DNA of 64,000 bases from NCBI RefSeq assembly GCF_014640255.1, contig NZ_BMGP01000001.1, positions 1-64,000 on the forward strand. The letters are read 5' to 3'. Position numbers and translations under genes: made by a program. This DNA is from Subtercola lobariae (GTDB lineage Bacteria > Actinomycetota > Actinomycetes > Actinomycetales > Microbacteriaceae). Under the pieces are notes generated by a model that saw nothing but the letters and a program-made list of their open reading frames with translations, was not told where the DNA came from and did not search any database. Of the stretch, positions 26,202 through 35,059 are shown piece after piece; within the stretch, counting starts at the first letter, position 1, and the number at the start of each line of letters is the position of its first letter.

Positions 26202-26987
26202 CTACGTGCGACCACGCGCTGGCGATGGTTGGTGTTCATAGGCGTAGCGGTAGTAGTCGGCGTTCAGCAGTTCCCGCGCTGCCGCCTCATCGACGACGAC
26301 GGTGACATGCGGGTGCAGCTGTATTGCCGAGGCCGGCACCGACGCTGTAACAGGTCCCTCGACTGCCGCAGCGAGGGCGCGCGCTTTGGTTTCGCCGAAC
26401 GCGAGTAGCAGAAGATGTTTTGCGCGCAGGATCGTGCCGATGCCCTGTGTCACACAATGAACCGGAACACTATCGGGTGGGTCGAAGAATCTGGCGTTGT
26501 CGGCGCGTGTCTGCGAGGTCAGTGTCTTAACGCGGGTGAGCGAAGCGAGCGAGGAACCGGGCTCGTTGAAGCCGATGTGTCCGTCTGTTCCGATGCCGAG
26601 TATCTGCAGGTCGATTCCGCCCGCGTCGGTGATTCGCTGCTCATAGTCAACTCCCGTGCGTTCGAGGGTGAAGGGTTCGACGGCGGGTACAGACAATGCC
26701 GATTCGTTCAGCCCCAGCGGCCGCATGAACGTGCGCAGCAGCACGGCCCGATAGGCTTGCGGGTGCGTCGGAGCGATGCCGACATACTCATCGAGGGCGA
26801 ATGCTCGAATCCCTGAGGCATCGAAGGTTCGCTTCTGTGCCGCCAATTCCTCGTACAACGCGAGCGGGCTCGAGCCGGTAGCGACCCCGAGAACGCAGTT
26901 CGGCTTCGTGCGAATCTGTGCTGCAACAATGAGTGCTGCGAGCCGACTGCCTTCTGCCTCGTCTGAGGCTATGACGACTTCTGTCAT
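26202..26987 (-). CDS. nagB: Glucosamine-6-phosphate deaminase
   Basis: 261 residues. VATGSSPLALYEELA (phosphate loop), catalytic Asp in FALDEYVGI, and LGIGTDGHIGFNEPGSSL with the catalytic His identify NagB. It converts glucosamine-6-phosphate to fructose-6-phosphate and ammonia. It follows the two CUT1 permease genes by 6 bases, so it belongs to the importer operon. The NagA partner is in the divergent operon. Confidence 0.96.
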   Translation of the reverse strand: MTEVVIASDEAEGSRLAALIVAAQIRTKPNCVLGVATGSSPLALYEELAAQKRTFDASGIRAFALDEYVGIAPTHPQAYRAVLLRTFMRPLGLNESALSVPAVEPFTLERTGVDYEQRITDAGGIDLQILGIGTDGHIGFNEPGSSLASLTRVKTLTSQTRADNARFFDPPDSVPVHCVTQGIGTILRAKHLLLLAFGETKARALAAAVEGPVTASVPASAIQLHPHVTVVVDEAAARELLNADYYRYAYEHQPSPARGRT

Positions 26988-26993
26988 CAGCGT

Positions 26994-27896
26994 CTACTTG
27001 ATCGCACCGGCGGTGAGCCCGCTGACCACTCGACCTTCGATGAAGGCGAAGAGAATGATCACAGGCACGGTCGCGATGAGCGCCCCCGCAAAGAGGTGAC
27101 CCCAGTCGATGGAGTACTGGCCGATGTAGTTGTTGATCGTCACGGTCAGTGGTTGCTGCCCTGACGGTGCCCCGAGCGTCAACGTCAGCGCGACGAGAAA
27201 TTCGTTCCACGCAGTAATGAAGGTGAAGATCAGCGCCGTGACGACGCCTGGCAGCGCGAGGGGCAGGGTGATGCGCATGACCGCACCGATGCGGCTCGCC
27301 CCGTCGACCATCGCGGCCTCCTCTAACTCGACGGGAATCGACGAAAAGAATGCGTTCAAGATCCAGATGGCGAAGGCCATGTTGAATCCAGCGTTGATGA
27401 GGATGAGCGAGATCGTGGGTGGAAGGTTGAAGTTCAAGAACTCGCGCTGAATACCGACGAGCATCGCGGCGGGCTGGAACATCTGGGTCGCGAGTACGAG
27501 CAGCAGAAACGCAGTGCGGCCGCGAAAGCGCTGGCGGGCGGTGTAGTAGGCCGCGGGTAGAGCGACGAGCAGCACCAGAATGGTCGCGCCGCCGGCAACC
27601 TCGAGGCTCGTGGCCAGGTTGCCACCGAATCCGCTCGACCAGATGGTGACGAAATTCGAGAAGTCAGCATGGGAGGGCAGCAGGTTTCTGCTGAGAAGTT
27701 CGTTGGCCGGCCGAACAGCCACGATCGCCATCTCGATGTATGGCACCAAGAAGATGAGTGCCACCGCATAGGCGATGATGGCGAGAATAATCGTGCGATA
27801 TCTTCTCGTCTGCGCACGGCGGCGCCGGGGCGGTGCGAGCGCTTTTTCGGGCAGAGGGTTCACGGCGGCGGCTTTCTTTTCCATCAGGCTGGTCAT
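26994..27896 (-). CDS. Carbohydrate ABC transporter permease (MalG-type, CUT1)
   Basis: 300 residues, six hydrophobic helices. The EAA loop reads ELEEAAMVDGASRIGAVMRITLPLALPG at about 200. The N-terminal tail is basic and cytoplasmic. It shares a base with the previous permease gene, so both halves of the channel are co-translated. It imports a saccharide, here most likely an amino sugar or its oligomer. Confidence 0.94.
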   Translation of the reverse strand: MTSLMEKKAAAVNPLPEKALAPPRRRRAQTRRYRTIILAIIAYAVALIFLVPYIEMAIVAVRPANELLSRNLLPSHADFSNFVTIWSSGFGGNLATSLEVAGGATILVLLVALPAAYYTARQRFRGRTAFLLLVLATQMFQPAAMLVGIQREFLNFNLPPTISLILINAGFNMAFAIWILNAFFSSIPVELEEAAMVDGASRIGAVMRITLPLALPGVVTALIFTFITAWNEFLVALTLTLGAPSGQQPLTVTINNYIGQYSIDWGHLFAGALIATVPVIILFAFIEGRVVSGLTAGAIK

Positions 27897-28822
27897 CAGT
27901 CGACCTGGTCCTTCCAGCGCGTAGAGCGCAAGTAAATGACGACGATGATGATCACGATGGCGAAGTTAATGACAGACATCGCGGCAGATTCGCCGATGAA
28001 GCTTTGCTTGAGAGTGAACATGAAGGTGGTCGTCGTGCTGGTCGCGTAGGCGGGGCCGCCGCGAGTCATCTCCCAGATGATCGGGAATGAGTTGAACACG
28101 TTGATCACGTTGATCAGCACTGCAACGATGATCGCCGGGCGTAGAAGGGGAAGCGTGATGGCGCGATACCTCGACCACTTCGTCGCCCCGTCGAGATCTG
28201 CGGCTTCATAGATCTCTTCAGGTATCGACTGCAGCCCCGAGAGAATCGCGTAGGTCGAGAACGGCAATGACACGAATATGGCGACAAGCATCATCCAGCC
28301 GAACGCGGCCGGCGGGTTGCCCAGCCACGCAGACTCGTTCGAGTTGAAGGCGTCAAGCAGCCCGAGTCGGTTCAGTACGACGTTGATCGCACCGTTGTTC
28401 GAGTCGAGCGCCCAACGGAAGATGAGCGCGGTCATCATCACCGATGCCGCCCACGGAACGATGAGAGCCCAGCGGGCGAACCGGCGCCCCGGGAACCGGG
28501 CGTTGAAAAGCTGGGCGAGTGCCAGAGAGATGACCATGGTGACCACCACCACCCCGATCGTCCAGATGGCAGTGCGCAGAAGAACACCGACAAAGGCGGG
28601 TTCGGCGAACAGCTTGGTGAAGTTGTTGAACCCGGCGTCACCGAGCACGAACCCGTCTGGGCTGATCTTCTGAAGTGACGACTGGATCATGACTATCACC
28701 GGCAAGATGACGACGACTCCGATGAGTACGACGGCCGGGCCGACCCAGATCAGGGGCGTCAATCGTGACAGGCGCCAGCGGAAGGGCCGCGCCGGCAGGC
28801 GGGGAGCGATATCGACGCTCAT
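27896..28822 (-). CDS. Carbohydrate ABC transporter permease (MalF-type, CUT1)
   Basis: 308 residues from the ATG at 28822, chosen because an upstream in-frame ATG at 28885 would reach close to the binding-protein gene and has no family support. Six helices; the EAA loop is IPEEIYEAADLDGATKWSRYRAITLPLLRP. It pairs with the MalG-type protein. No ATPase gene is in the operon, as in many actinobacterial CUT1 systems that share one ATPase (MsiK) encoded elsewhere. Confidence 0.94.
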   Translation of the reverse strand: MSVDIAPRLPARPFRWRLSRLTPLIWVGPAVVLIGVVVILPVIVMIQSSLQKISPDGFVLGDAGFNNFTKLFAEPAFVGVLLRTAIWTIGVVVVTMVISLALAQLFNARFPGRRFARWALIVPWAASVMMTALIFRWALDSNNGAINVVLNRLGLLDAFNSNESAWLGNPPAAFGWMMLVAIFVSLPFSTYAILSGLQSIPEEIYEAADLDGATKWSRYRAITLPLLRPAIIVAVLINVINVFNSFPIIWEMTRGGPAYATSTTTTFMFTLKQSFIGESAAMSVINFAIVIIIVVIYLRSTRWKDQVD

Positions 28823-28910
28823 GTGAACTCCTCTGTTCATCGAACGGGGGTGAGGATGCCCGACTGCCGCGCCGAGCATCCTCACCGTCTACTGTGCCTG
28901 TTCTGTGTTC

Positions 28911-30167
28911 TTACTGCCCTGACGCCACTTGCTGTATCTGGCCGAGCACTGTCGACGGGTCATCGGCCACGGCGGTACCGATTGTCTGCTGGATGCTCGT
29001 CTTCACTTGCGGCCATGACGTGTCGCTGGGGTATTGCACAGAGTTGGGTAGCGACTTGATGAACCCGCCGAAGGTGGGGTCGGCAGCCAAGGAGTTGGCG
29101 GCCGTCGTCGTCGCCGGCAACAGGTCGTATTCCTTTGAGAACGACAGCTGGTACTGGTCTTGATAGGCGAAGTCGAGGAAGCTCTTGATCTCGGCCTGGT
29201 GACCGTTCGCGTTGAACGCGGCGACGTTGTCGCTCACGCCGAGCGTCTTGGTCAGTGCGGCATCTTTGCCGGCGATCTGGGTCGAGGCCCAGTCGCTGTC
29301 TTTCAGCACGCCACCGCTGGAAATGATCGGGATGAGCGCGGGCGAGCCGTTGACCATTCCCACTTGACCCTGAGCGAATTTCTGCCACAGGTCGGTGCGG
29401 TTCACGGTGCTGGGGCTGGGCTCGGTGTCTCCTGCTTTGACGAGCGTGTTCAGAAACTGAAAGGTCTGCACGTTGGCGGCACTGTTGATGTCATATTTTG
29501 CGTCGGACGTCTGGTAGCCGCCGTTGTTGCCGAGCATCCAGAGCAGCGATTCCGCCTGCGCCTCTTCTGAGCCGAGCGGAAGGCCGAAGCCGATCTTGCC
29601 GAGAGCGGTGATCTTCGCTGCGTCGGTCTGAATATCGGCCCACGTCGCAGGAGCATTGGTAATACCTGCCTGGGAGAACAGCGCTTTGTTGTAGAACAAC
29701 GTGCGGGAACTCGTCGTGAACGGCATGCCGTATTGCACACCGTTGTAGCTACCCTGATCTTTGAATGCCGAGAGCAGGTTGTCGGGGTTCGATAGTACGT
29801 CGGTTGCCGGGTACAGCAGGCCTTCTTGAGCGTAGGTAGAGAAGTAGTCGCCCTCGGTGATGTCGGGGTACTGCTTGTTCTGCACCATGGTCTGAACCTG
29901 GCTGTCGAAGTCGTTCCAGTTGATCGTCTGCACCGTGACGGTGACGTTCGGGTTTTGCGCGTGGAATGCGGTCGCAATGTCTTGCCAGTACGTCTGGCTC
30001 GTGTTGCTCGGCCCGGTGCCGTAGTCGGCTGCGACGAGCTTGAGGGTGACGGCAGAGCCGCTGGCACTCGTGCCGCCGCCGCCGCTGGCGCATCCCGTCG
30101 CTGCCAGGGCGATAGCCGCCGTAATCGCGGCTGCGCCGCTGACGCGGCGCGCTAACTGTGATTTCAT
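28911..30167 (-). CDS. Carbohydrate ABC transporter substrate-binding lipoprotein (CUT1)
   Basis: 418 residues. The signal peptide ends in the lipobox ATGC (Cys near residue 26). The type 2 extracellular solute-binding fold is seen from WQDIATAFHAQNPNVTVTVQTINWNDF and PDITEGDYFSTYAQEGLLYP through MPFTTSSRTLFYNKALFSQAGI to ALIPIISSGG. It captures a saccharide for the two permeases; the neighbouring genes point to N-acetylglucosamine, N-acetylgalactosamine or short oligomers. Confidence 0.94.
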   Translation of the reverse strand: MKSQLARRVSGAAAITAAIALAATGCASGGGGTSASGSAVTLKLVAADYGTGPSNTSQTYWQDIATAFHAQNPNVTVTVQTINWNDFDSQVQTMVQNKQYPDITEGDYFSTYAQEGLLYPATDVLSNPDNLLSAFKDQGSYNGVQYGMPFTTSSRTLFYNKALFSQAGITNAPATWADIQTDAAKITALGKIGFGLPLGSEEAQAESLLWMLGNNGGYQTSDAKYDINSAANVQTFQFLNTLVKAGDTEPSPSTVNRTDLWQKFAQGQVGMVNGSPALIPIISSGGVLKDSDWASTQIAGKDAALTKTLGVSDNVAAFNANGHQAEIKSFLDFAYQDQYQLSFSKEYDLLPATTTAANSLAADPTFGGFIKSLPNSVQYPSDTSWPQVKTSIQQTIGTAVADDPSTVLGQIQQVASGQ

Positions 30168-30193
30168 TCTGACTCCCTTTCAGGGCCGATGCT

Positions 30194-30228
30194 TGATTGT
30201 GATTTTTTCAGGTGTAAATCGATCACAA
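30194..30228. promoter_or_regulatory. Candidate DeoR operator before the CUT1 importer genes
   Basis: TTGTGAT (30197-30203) and ATCACAA (30222-30228) form a 7-bp inverted repeat upstream of the binding-protein start at 30167. The 11-mer TGATTGTGATT at 30194 recurs with one change (TGATTGTTATT) at 31180 in front of the divergent catabolic operon. One regulator, the DeoR protein encoded between the two, could bind both. The rest of the 30168-30331 gap is AT-rich and shows no gene. Confidence 0.45.
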
Positions 30229-30331
30229 CTGGACACTAACCGCTCACGTCGAAAATCGAAAGAGAAATTTTCTGCAATCAGAAATCTGTTACGTCACTGA
30301 AACACTCGAGCGCGTTTCGACCCGCTGTTCG

Positions 30332-31117
30332 TCACGGAAGTACGACCCGCACATTGGCGGCGTCCAGCGCCGCAGCGAGAGCTCCCGAAACGGGCTTCTC
30401 CGTCACCAGCACGTCGATTTGATCAAGCGGACTGATGCGGGCCAGAGTTGCTCTGCCCATCTTGGTGGAGTCGGCAACGACGATGACTCTCTTCGCGACC
30501 TTGACGAACGACTGGCTGACTTCTGCTTCGCCCTCATGCAGTGTCGTGGCGCCAAACTGCTCGCTCAGGCCGTCGACGCCGAGAATGACCGTGTCGAGCA
30601 CTAAATCTGACAACGTATTCGTCACAATCGAACCGACGAGTTCATATGATTGCCGACGTGCAATGCCGCCTGTCACGACGATCTTGATGTGAGGCCGCAC
30701 TGAGAGTTCGTAGCCGATGTTGAGGGCGTTGGTGACCACGGTGAGACCGTACTCGACGTCTTTGCCGACGAGGTGTGGGCTTCGACCGAGCGCCCTCGCG
30801 ACCTCGCTTGTCGTCGTGCCCCCGTTCAGGCCGATGGAGTCACTCAGAGAAACGAGTTTGCTCACCGCCCCGGCTATCGCCAGTTTCGCTTCACCCTGGC
30901 GCGCGATCTTGTATTGCAAGGGCAGTTCGTACCCCGTTCCCAATGCAACCGCACCCCCATGCGTGCGAGTGAGCAGGTGCTCGTCAGCAAGTGCATTGAG
31001 ATCACGGCGGGCTGTTGCCGCCGAGATCTGCAGTGCGTCACTGATCTCGGTGATAGAGATTTCTCCGCGGTCGCTGACGAGTTCGAGCAAGGCGTTCAGC
31101 CGGTGTTGTTGTGTCAA
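30332..31117 (-). CDS. DeoR/GlpR family transcriptional regulator
   Basis: About 261 residues from the TTG at 31117, with AGGAAGGG about 12 bases ahead; this gives the family start (TQQHRLNALLELVSDRGEISITEISDALQIS). An in-frame ATG at 31201 would put a probable operator inside the gene and adds 28 residues that look unlike the family. The helix-turn-helix is at about 18-40 with ATARRDLNALADE; the sensor domain contains DSIGLNGGTTTSEVAR, typical of sugar-phosphate sensing. It most likely represses both amino-sugar operons until a phosphosugar appears. Confidence 0.88.
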   Translation of the reverse strand: MTQQHRLNALLELVSDRGEISITEISDALQISAATARRDLNALADEHLLTRTHGGAVALGTGYELPLQYKIARQGEAKLAIAGAVSKLVSLSDSIGLNGGTTTSEVARALGRSPHLVGKDVEYGLTVVTNALNIGYELSVRPHIKIVVTGGIARRQSYELVGSIVTNTLSDLVLDTVILGVDGLSEQFGATTLHEGEAEVSQSFVKVAKRVIVVADSTKMGRATLARISPLDQIDVLVTEKPVSGALAAALDAANVRVVLP

Positions 31118-31170
31118 GAAAGCAGCCCTTCCTGCATTTGTCGATGTCCCAACACTACTGTCGATAACGA

Positions 31171-31190
31171 TCAATTCTGTGATTGTTATT
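31171..31190. promoter_or_regulatory. Candidate DeoR operator before the amino-sugar catabolic operon
   Basis: The AT-rich stretch carries TGATTGTTATT at 31180-31190, matching 10 of 11 bases of the copy at 30194. It lies 65 bases upstream of the first rightward catabolic gene. A related AATCATAATCA follows near 31211. Position and resemblance are the only support. Confidence 0.4.
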
Positions 31191-31255
31191 GACTGTTTCA
31201 AGGCATTTCAATCATAATCAGTCTGTACTGTTCACCCAGGTTTGAGAGAGCTGTC

Positions 31256-32137
31256 ATGACCGAATTTTTCGTCGATGCGGAACTCGCATCGCAACCCCAC
31301 GTGTGGCTAACTGCCGCTGGAATGCTTTCCGATGTTGCTCACCTGCTCCCCGCTCGCGGAGAGCGCACCGCCATAATCGGGTGCGGTACGAGCTGGTTTG
31401 TCGGCATGAGCTATGCGGGCTTTCGAGAGCAGGCGGGTCACGGCGAGACCGATGCCTTTGCCGGGTCGGAGTTTCCGGTAGGCCGCGACTATGACGCGTA
31501 CATCCTTCTTTCACGCTCAGGCACAACAACCGAGATTCTCGATCTGCTCGACGTTCTGCCCGCTGATAAGACGGTGGTCATCACGGCCGTACCCGATAGC
31601 CCGCTTGCGATGGGGTCGTCGCGAGTCATTGCGTTGCCGTTCGCTGATGAGCGTTCGGTTGTGCAGACCCGATTCGCTACCACCGCGCTCGCGCTGCTGC
31701 GCGCACATCTCGGGCACGACATCGCTGACCTCGCCGCCGAAGCCGAGCTGGCGCTGTCGATCCCGATCCACGAGCTGCTCGCTGCCGAACAAGTGAGTTT
31801 CGTCGGACTGGGCCCGGCCGTCGGCCTAGCGACAGAAGCCGCTTTGAAATGTCGCGAGGCGGCGCAGTTCTGGGCCGAGTCCTATCCCGCGATGGACTAC
31901 CGTCACGGCCCCGTCGCGATCGCCCAACCGGGGCGGTTGGTCTGGTGCCTCGGTGACGCCCCCGAGGGGTTTGCCGACGAGATCGATCACACCGGGGCGA
32001 CTTTCGTGCGCCACGGCCTCGATCCGATCGCCGGGCTGATCGTTGCCCAGCGTTTCGCGGTAGCACTCGCCGTTCAGCGCGGCCTTGATCCTGACCATCC
32101 ACGCGCCCTCACGCGTTCTGTCATTCTGTCGTCATGA
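31256..32137 (+). CDS. SIS domain sugar-phosphate isomerase/deaminase (AgaS/GlmS-like)
   Basis: 293 residues with two SIS domains. The first has AIIGCGTSWFVGMSYAGFRE and LLSRSGTTTEILDLLDVL; the second has SFVGLGPAVGLATEAALKCREAAQFWAESYPAMDYRHGPVA, the Glu-His segment of GlmS and AgaS isomerases. It lacks the glutaminase domain of GlmS. With NagA, a PfkB kinase and a class II aldolase in the same operon, the best guess is galactosamine-6-phosphate deaminase/isomerase (AgaS), giving tagatose-6-phosphate; glucosamine-6-phosphate is the alternative substrate. Confidence 0.88.
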   Translation: MTEFFVDAELASQPHVWLTAAGMLSDVAHLLPARGERTAIIGCGTSWFVGMSYAGFREQAGHGETDAFAGSEFPVGRDYDAYILLSRSGTTTEILDLLDVLPADKTVVITAVPDSPLAMGSSRVIALPFADERSVVQTRFATTALALLRAHLGHDIADLAAEAELALSIPIHELLAAEQVSFVGLGPAVGLATEAALKCREAAQFWAESYPAMDYRHGPVAIAQPGRLVWCLGDAPEGFADEIDHTGATFVRHGLDPIAGLIVAQRFAVALAVQRGLDPDHPRALTRSVILSS

Positions 32138-33018
32138 ATCCGGTGCGCCAGGGAGTCGATGTCGGCGGCACAACGATAAAAGGGCTACTTGTCGACGCAG
32201 ACGACACAGTGCTCGAACAGTGGACAGAACAGACGCCGCGCGACGATCGAACAGGCGAGCAGACAATCGCGACCATCGTTTCTCGCATCGAAGCGTCGAG
32301 ATGGCGCACCGGCATCGAGGCGATAGGAATCGTCGTGCCCGGCCTCGTTGACGAAGACAAGGGTATCTGCCGTCAATCGGTCAATCTCGGCTGGAAGGAT
32401 GTTGCGGTCGCCGGCCCGCTCGGTGACGCACTCAGGCTACCGATTGCTTTCGGCCACGACGTTCGGGCGGGCGCGCTAGCCGAAGCCCGAACCGGTGCGA
32501 GCGCACGCACGCCTGGCGTGGCAGCCTTTCTTCCGATCGGCACCGGGCTGGCTGCCGCATATACCCACAACGGTGAGGTGCTCACGTTCGGCGGATTGGC
32601 AGGCGAGGTCGGCCAGATTCGCCTTCTACAAGGCCCCCACGCCGGCAGCACCATCGAAGATATCGCATCAGCGGGCGCCATCGCGCGGCGTCTGGGAGTG
32701 CCGAACGCGCGTAGAGCGACTGATCTCGTGCGCGCAGGCGACCCTGCGGCCGTCGCGGTCTGGAACGACGCCCTTGTGATTTTGGCCGACGTGATCGCCT
32801 GGATCACCGTTACGGTCGGGCCTGAGCTGGTGGTGATCGGTGGCGGGCTCAGTGCGTCTGCCGACCTCCTTCTGCCGGCTTTGACGCAGGGCCTCGCGGC
32901 TCGTGTTGCCGACGCACCTCTTCCGACAATCGTGAAGGCCGCACACGGGGTCAGCGCAGGTGCGGTGGGTGCGGCCCAACTCGCAGCCGACGTGCTGCGA
33001 AAGGGCGCGCGGCAATGA
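32134..33018 (+). CDS. ROK family sugar kinase lacking the zinc motif
   Basis: 294 residues, ATGA overlaps on both sides. The ATP loop is GVDVGGTTIKGLLVDADD; GIVVPGLVDEDKGI and FGHDVRAGALAEARTG with the catalytic Asp are typical. The region after LAGEVGQIRL should hold a His and a CXCGXXGCXE zinc site in ROK kinases; here the His is Gln and the cysteines are missing. It presumably phosphorylates the imported amino sugar (GlcNAc or GalNAc) at C6. Confidence 0.9.
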   Translation: MNPVRQGVDVGGTTIKGLLVDADDTVLEQWTEQTPRDDRTGEQTIATIVSRIEASRWRTGIEAIGIVVPGLVDEDKGICRQSVNLGWKDVAVAGPLGDALRLPIAFGHDVRAGALAEARTGASARTPGVAAFLPIGTGLAAAYTHNGEVLTFGGLAGEVGQIRLLQGPHAGSTIEDIASAGAIARRLGVPNARRATDLVRAGDPAAVAVWNDALVILADVIAWITVTVGPELVVIGGGLSASADLLLPALTQGLAARVADAPLPTIVKAAHGVSAGAVGAAQLAADVLRKGARQ

Positions 33019-34151
33019 CGCCTGTGCGAACGATAGTCGCTGATCGCATCGTTACTGCAGAGAACGAGTGGTCGCCGGGTTATCTGAAACTCGATGGCGA
33101 GAAGATCGTCGGTGCCGGTGAGTCTGAGCAGCTAGGCGTTAATTCGGAGTACGTTTCTGGCACCCTCATTCCGGGGTTCGTCGATATGCACGTGCACGGC
33201 GCCCTCGGTGTGGATTTCGGGTCTGCCCGCTCTGAAGCCGAGGTGCGCAAAGCGGCTGCCTACCATCACTCGCTCGGTAGCACGACAGTTGTCGCGTCAG
33301 TTGCTACGTCGGCGCTGCACTCGATGGCGGCCGCGGCGCGCCGTCTAGCCCCGAGCGTCGAATCGGGAGACCTCGCGGGCATCCACTTGGAAGGACCGTT
33401 CCTCGCACCCACGCGAAGAGGAGCGCACCGCCAAGACTTGCTGCGTGTGCCAGATCTTCGTGAGCTTGATGACCTCATCGAGGCAGGCGGCGGCGCGATC
33501 ATCATGGTCACCATCGCGCCCGAGCTGCCAGGCGCGCTGAAGCTGATCGATCGACTCGTCGAGTGTGACATCGTTGCCGCCATCGGTCACTCCGACTGCG
33601 ATGCTGACACGGCACGCGCTGCGCTCGATTCGGGGGCACGGGTGGTGACGCATCTGTACAACGGTATGAGGCCCTTTCACCATCGCGACCCTGGGCTGGC
33701 CGGTGTGGCCCTCAGCGACAGCCGTGCGGTGGTCGAGTTGATTTTAGATCGCTTCCACCTCACGGGGGAGGCTCAAACGATCGCTCTGAATTCTGCTCGC
33801 GGCCGCGTGGCGGTTATCTCCGACGCCATGCAGGCTGCCGGATGCCCGGATGGGGTGTACCGCATCGCGGGGTCAGTCGTGCAGGTCACCGATGGCGCCG
33901 CGTGGCTGGCCGACGGTTCGTCGATCGCAGGCTCCACCTCAACGGCGAGCAATGGATTTCACACCTTGAGAACGGTACTCAACAGGTCGCTCCGTGAGGC
34001 GATCGAGGCCACGGCATCGACTCCGGCACGCATTCTCGGCCTCGAGTCGCGCTCGTTCGCCGTCGGTGAAAACGCAGATCTTCTGGTCGTGAATCGCGAG
34101 GGTACTGAAGTGGTTCGAGTCATGAGGCGGGGGCGATGGCTGACGTCGTGA
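33015..34151 (+). CDS. nagA: N-acetylglucosamine/galactosamine-6-phosphate deacetylase
   Basis: 378 residues. Metal and catalytic residues are in place: VDMHVHGALGVDF, GIHLEGPFLAPTRRGAH, IGHSDCDADTARAA, VTHLYNGMRPFHHRDPG and AVISDAMQAAG. It removes acetate from N-acetylhexosamine-6-phosphate. The ATG overlaps the ROK stop; the end overlaps the PfkB gene by 16 bases. Whether it prefers GlcNAc-6-P (NagA) or GalNAc-6-P (AgaA) cannot be decided from sequence. Confidence 0.94.
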   Translation: MTPVRTIVADRIVTAENEWSPGYLKLDGEKIVGAGESEQLGVNSEYVSGTLIPGFVDMHVHGALGVDFGSARSEAEVRKAAAYHHSLGSTTVVASVATSALHSMAAAARRLAPSVESGDLAGIHLEGPFLAPTRRGAHRQDLLRVPDLRELDDLIEAGGGAIIMVTIAPELPGALKLIDRLVECDIVAAIGHSDCDADTARAALDSGARVVTHLYNGMRPFHHRDPGLAGVALSDSRAVVELILDRFHLTGEAQTIALNSARGRVAVISDAMQAAGCPDGVYRIAGSVVQVTDGAAWLADGSSIAGSTSTASNGFHTLRTVLNRSLREAIEATASTPARILGLESRSFAVGENADLLVVNREGTEVVRVMRRGRWLTS

Positions 34152-35059
34152 TCGTGACGCCGAATCCTGCGCTAGATGTCACCTACCACGTGCCTGTGAA
34201 CCGGCCAGGCGAGACCAACCGCGTCGCTGAAGTTCACCACCGACCCGGTGGTAAGGGGCTGAATGTCGCACAGGTGCTAGACACGCTGAATGTGAGCACG
34301 GTATCGGTGCTCCCTCTCGGTGGCCGGAATGGCGTCGTGCTCACGGAACAGCTCGAATCATTTTCCGGCGGAGTGCATCCGGTCATCATCAGGGGCCAAA
34401 CACGAAGCACTGTGACAGTCGCCGACCAGGTCGGGCATCCAACCGTTTACAACGAAACCGGCCCCGACCTCGGTGCAGACGAATGGCTGGCTCTCAGAGC
34501 AGCCATTCGAGCTGAACTCTCTGACGCACGGGTGCTCGTGATCGCCGGTTCACTGCCAGGCGCAGCCCCTCACGGAGAACTCTGCGCTTGGATCGGCGAT
34601 GCCCGGCAGGCCGGGGTCGAGGTCGTCGTCGACTGCTCGGGGCGGTGGATGATCGAGGCCGCGAAAGCCGGCGCAGACGTGCTCAAGGCGAATGCCGACG
34701 AAATTCGTGACGCGACCAATGCAGACACGGTCGAAGATGGCGTACAGGTTTTGTTGAGGCGTGGAGCAGGCTGCGTCGTGGCTTCTCTCGGCAGCGAGGG
34801 AATTTTCGCGTACGAGGGCGGCCATGCGTATCACGTCACTGCAATACCAGGCCTTCGGGGTAATCCGACGGGCGCCGGAGATGCAGCCACGGCCGGCCTC
34901 GTAGCGGCTCGCCTCCAAGGTGCCCCCCCAATTACGGCCTTGGCCTGGGCTTCTGCTGCAGGCGCGGCCGCCGTACTCCGACCCGTCGCCGGTGAGGTCG
35001 ATCTCGTCGATTTCTCCCGTTTCTCTTCCCAGCTGCTCGCCGAAAGGGCTACTTCGTGA
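34136..35059 (+). CDS. PfkB family kinase (1-phosphofructokinase / tagatose-6-phosphate kinase type)
   Basis: 307 residues. Start VTPNPALDVTYHV, HHRPGGKGLNVAQVLDTL, GSLPGAAP and the catalytic GNPTGAGDAATAGLVAA identify the FruK/LacC branch. It adds phosphate to fructose-1-phosphate or tagatose-6-phosphate. Between nagA/AgaS and a class II aldolase the tagatose-6-phosphate role is more likely. It overlaps the aldolase gene by 4 bases (GTGA). Confidence 0.91.
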   Translation: MADVVIVTPNPALDVTYHVPVNRPGETNRVAEVHHRPGGKGLNVAQVLDTLNVSTVSVLPLGGRNGVVLTEQLESFSGGVHPVIIRGQTRSTVTVADQVGHPTVYNETGPDLGADEWLALRAAIRAELSDARVLVIAGSLPGAAPHGELCAWIGDARQAGVEVVVDCSGRWMIEAAKAGADVLKANADEIRDATNADTVEDGVQVLLRRGAGCVVASLGSEGIFAYEGGHAYHVTAIPGLRGNPTGAGDAATAGLVAARLQGAPPITALAWASAAGAAAVLRPVAGEVDLVDFSRFSSQLLAERATS

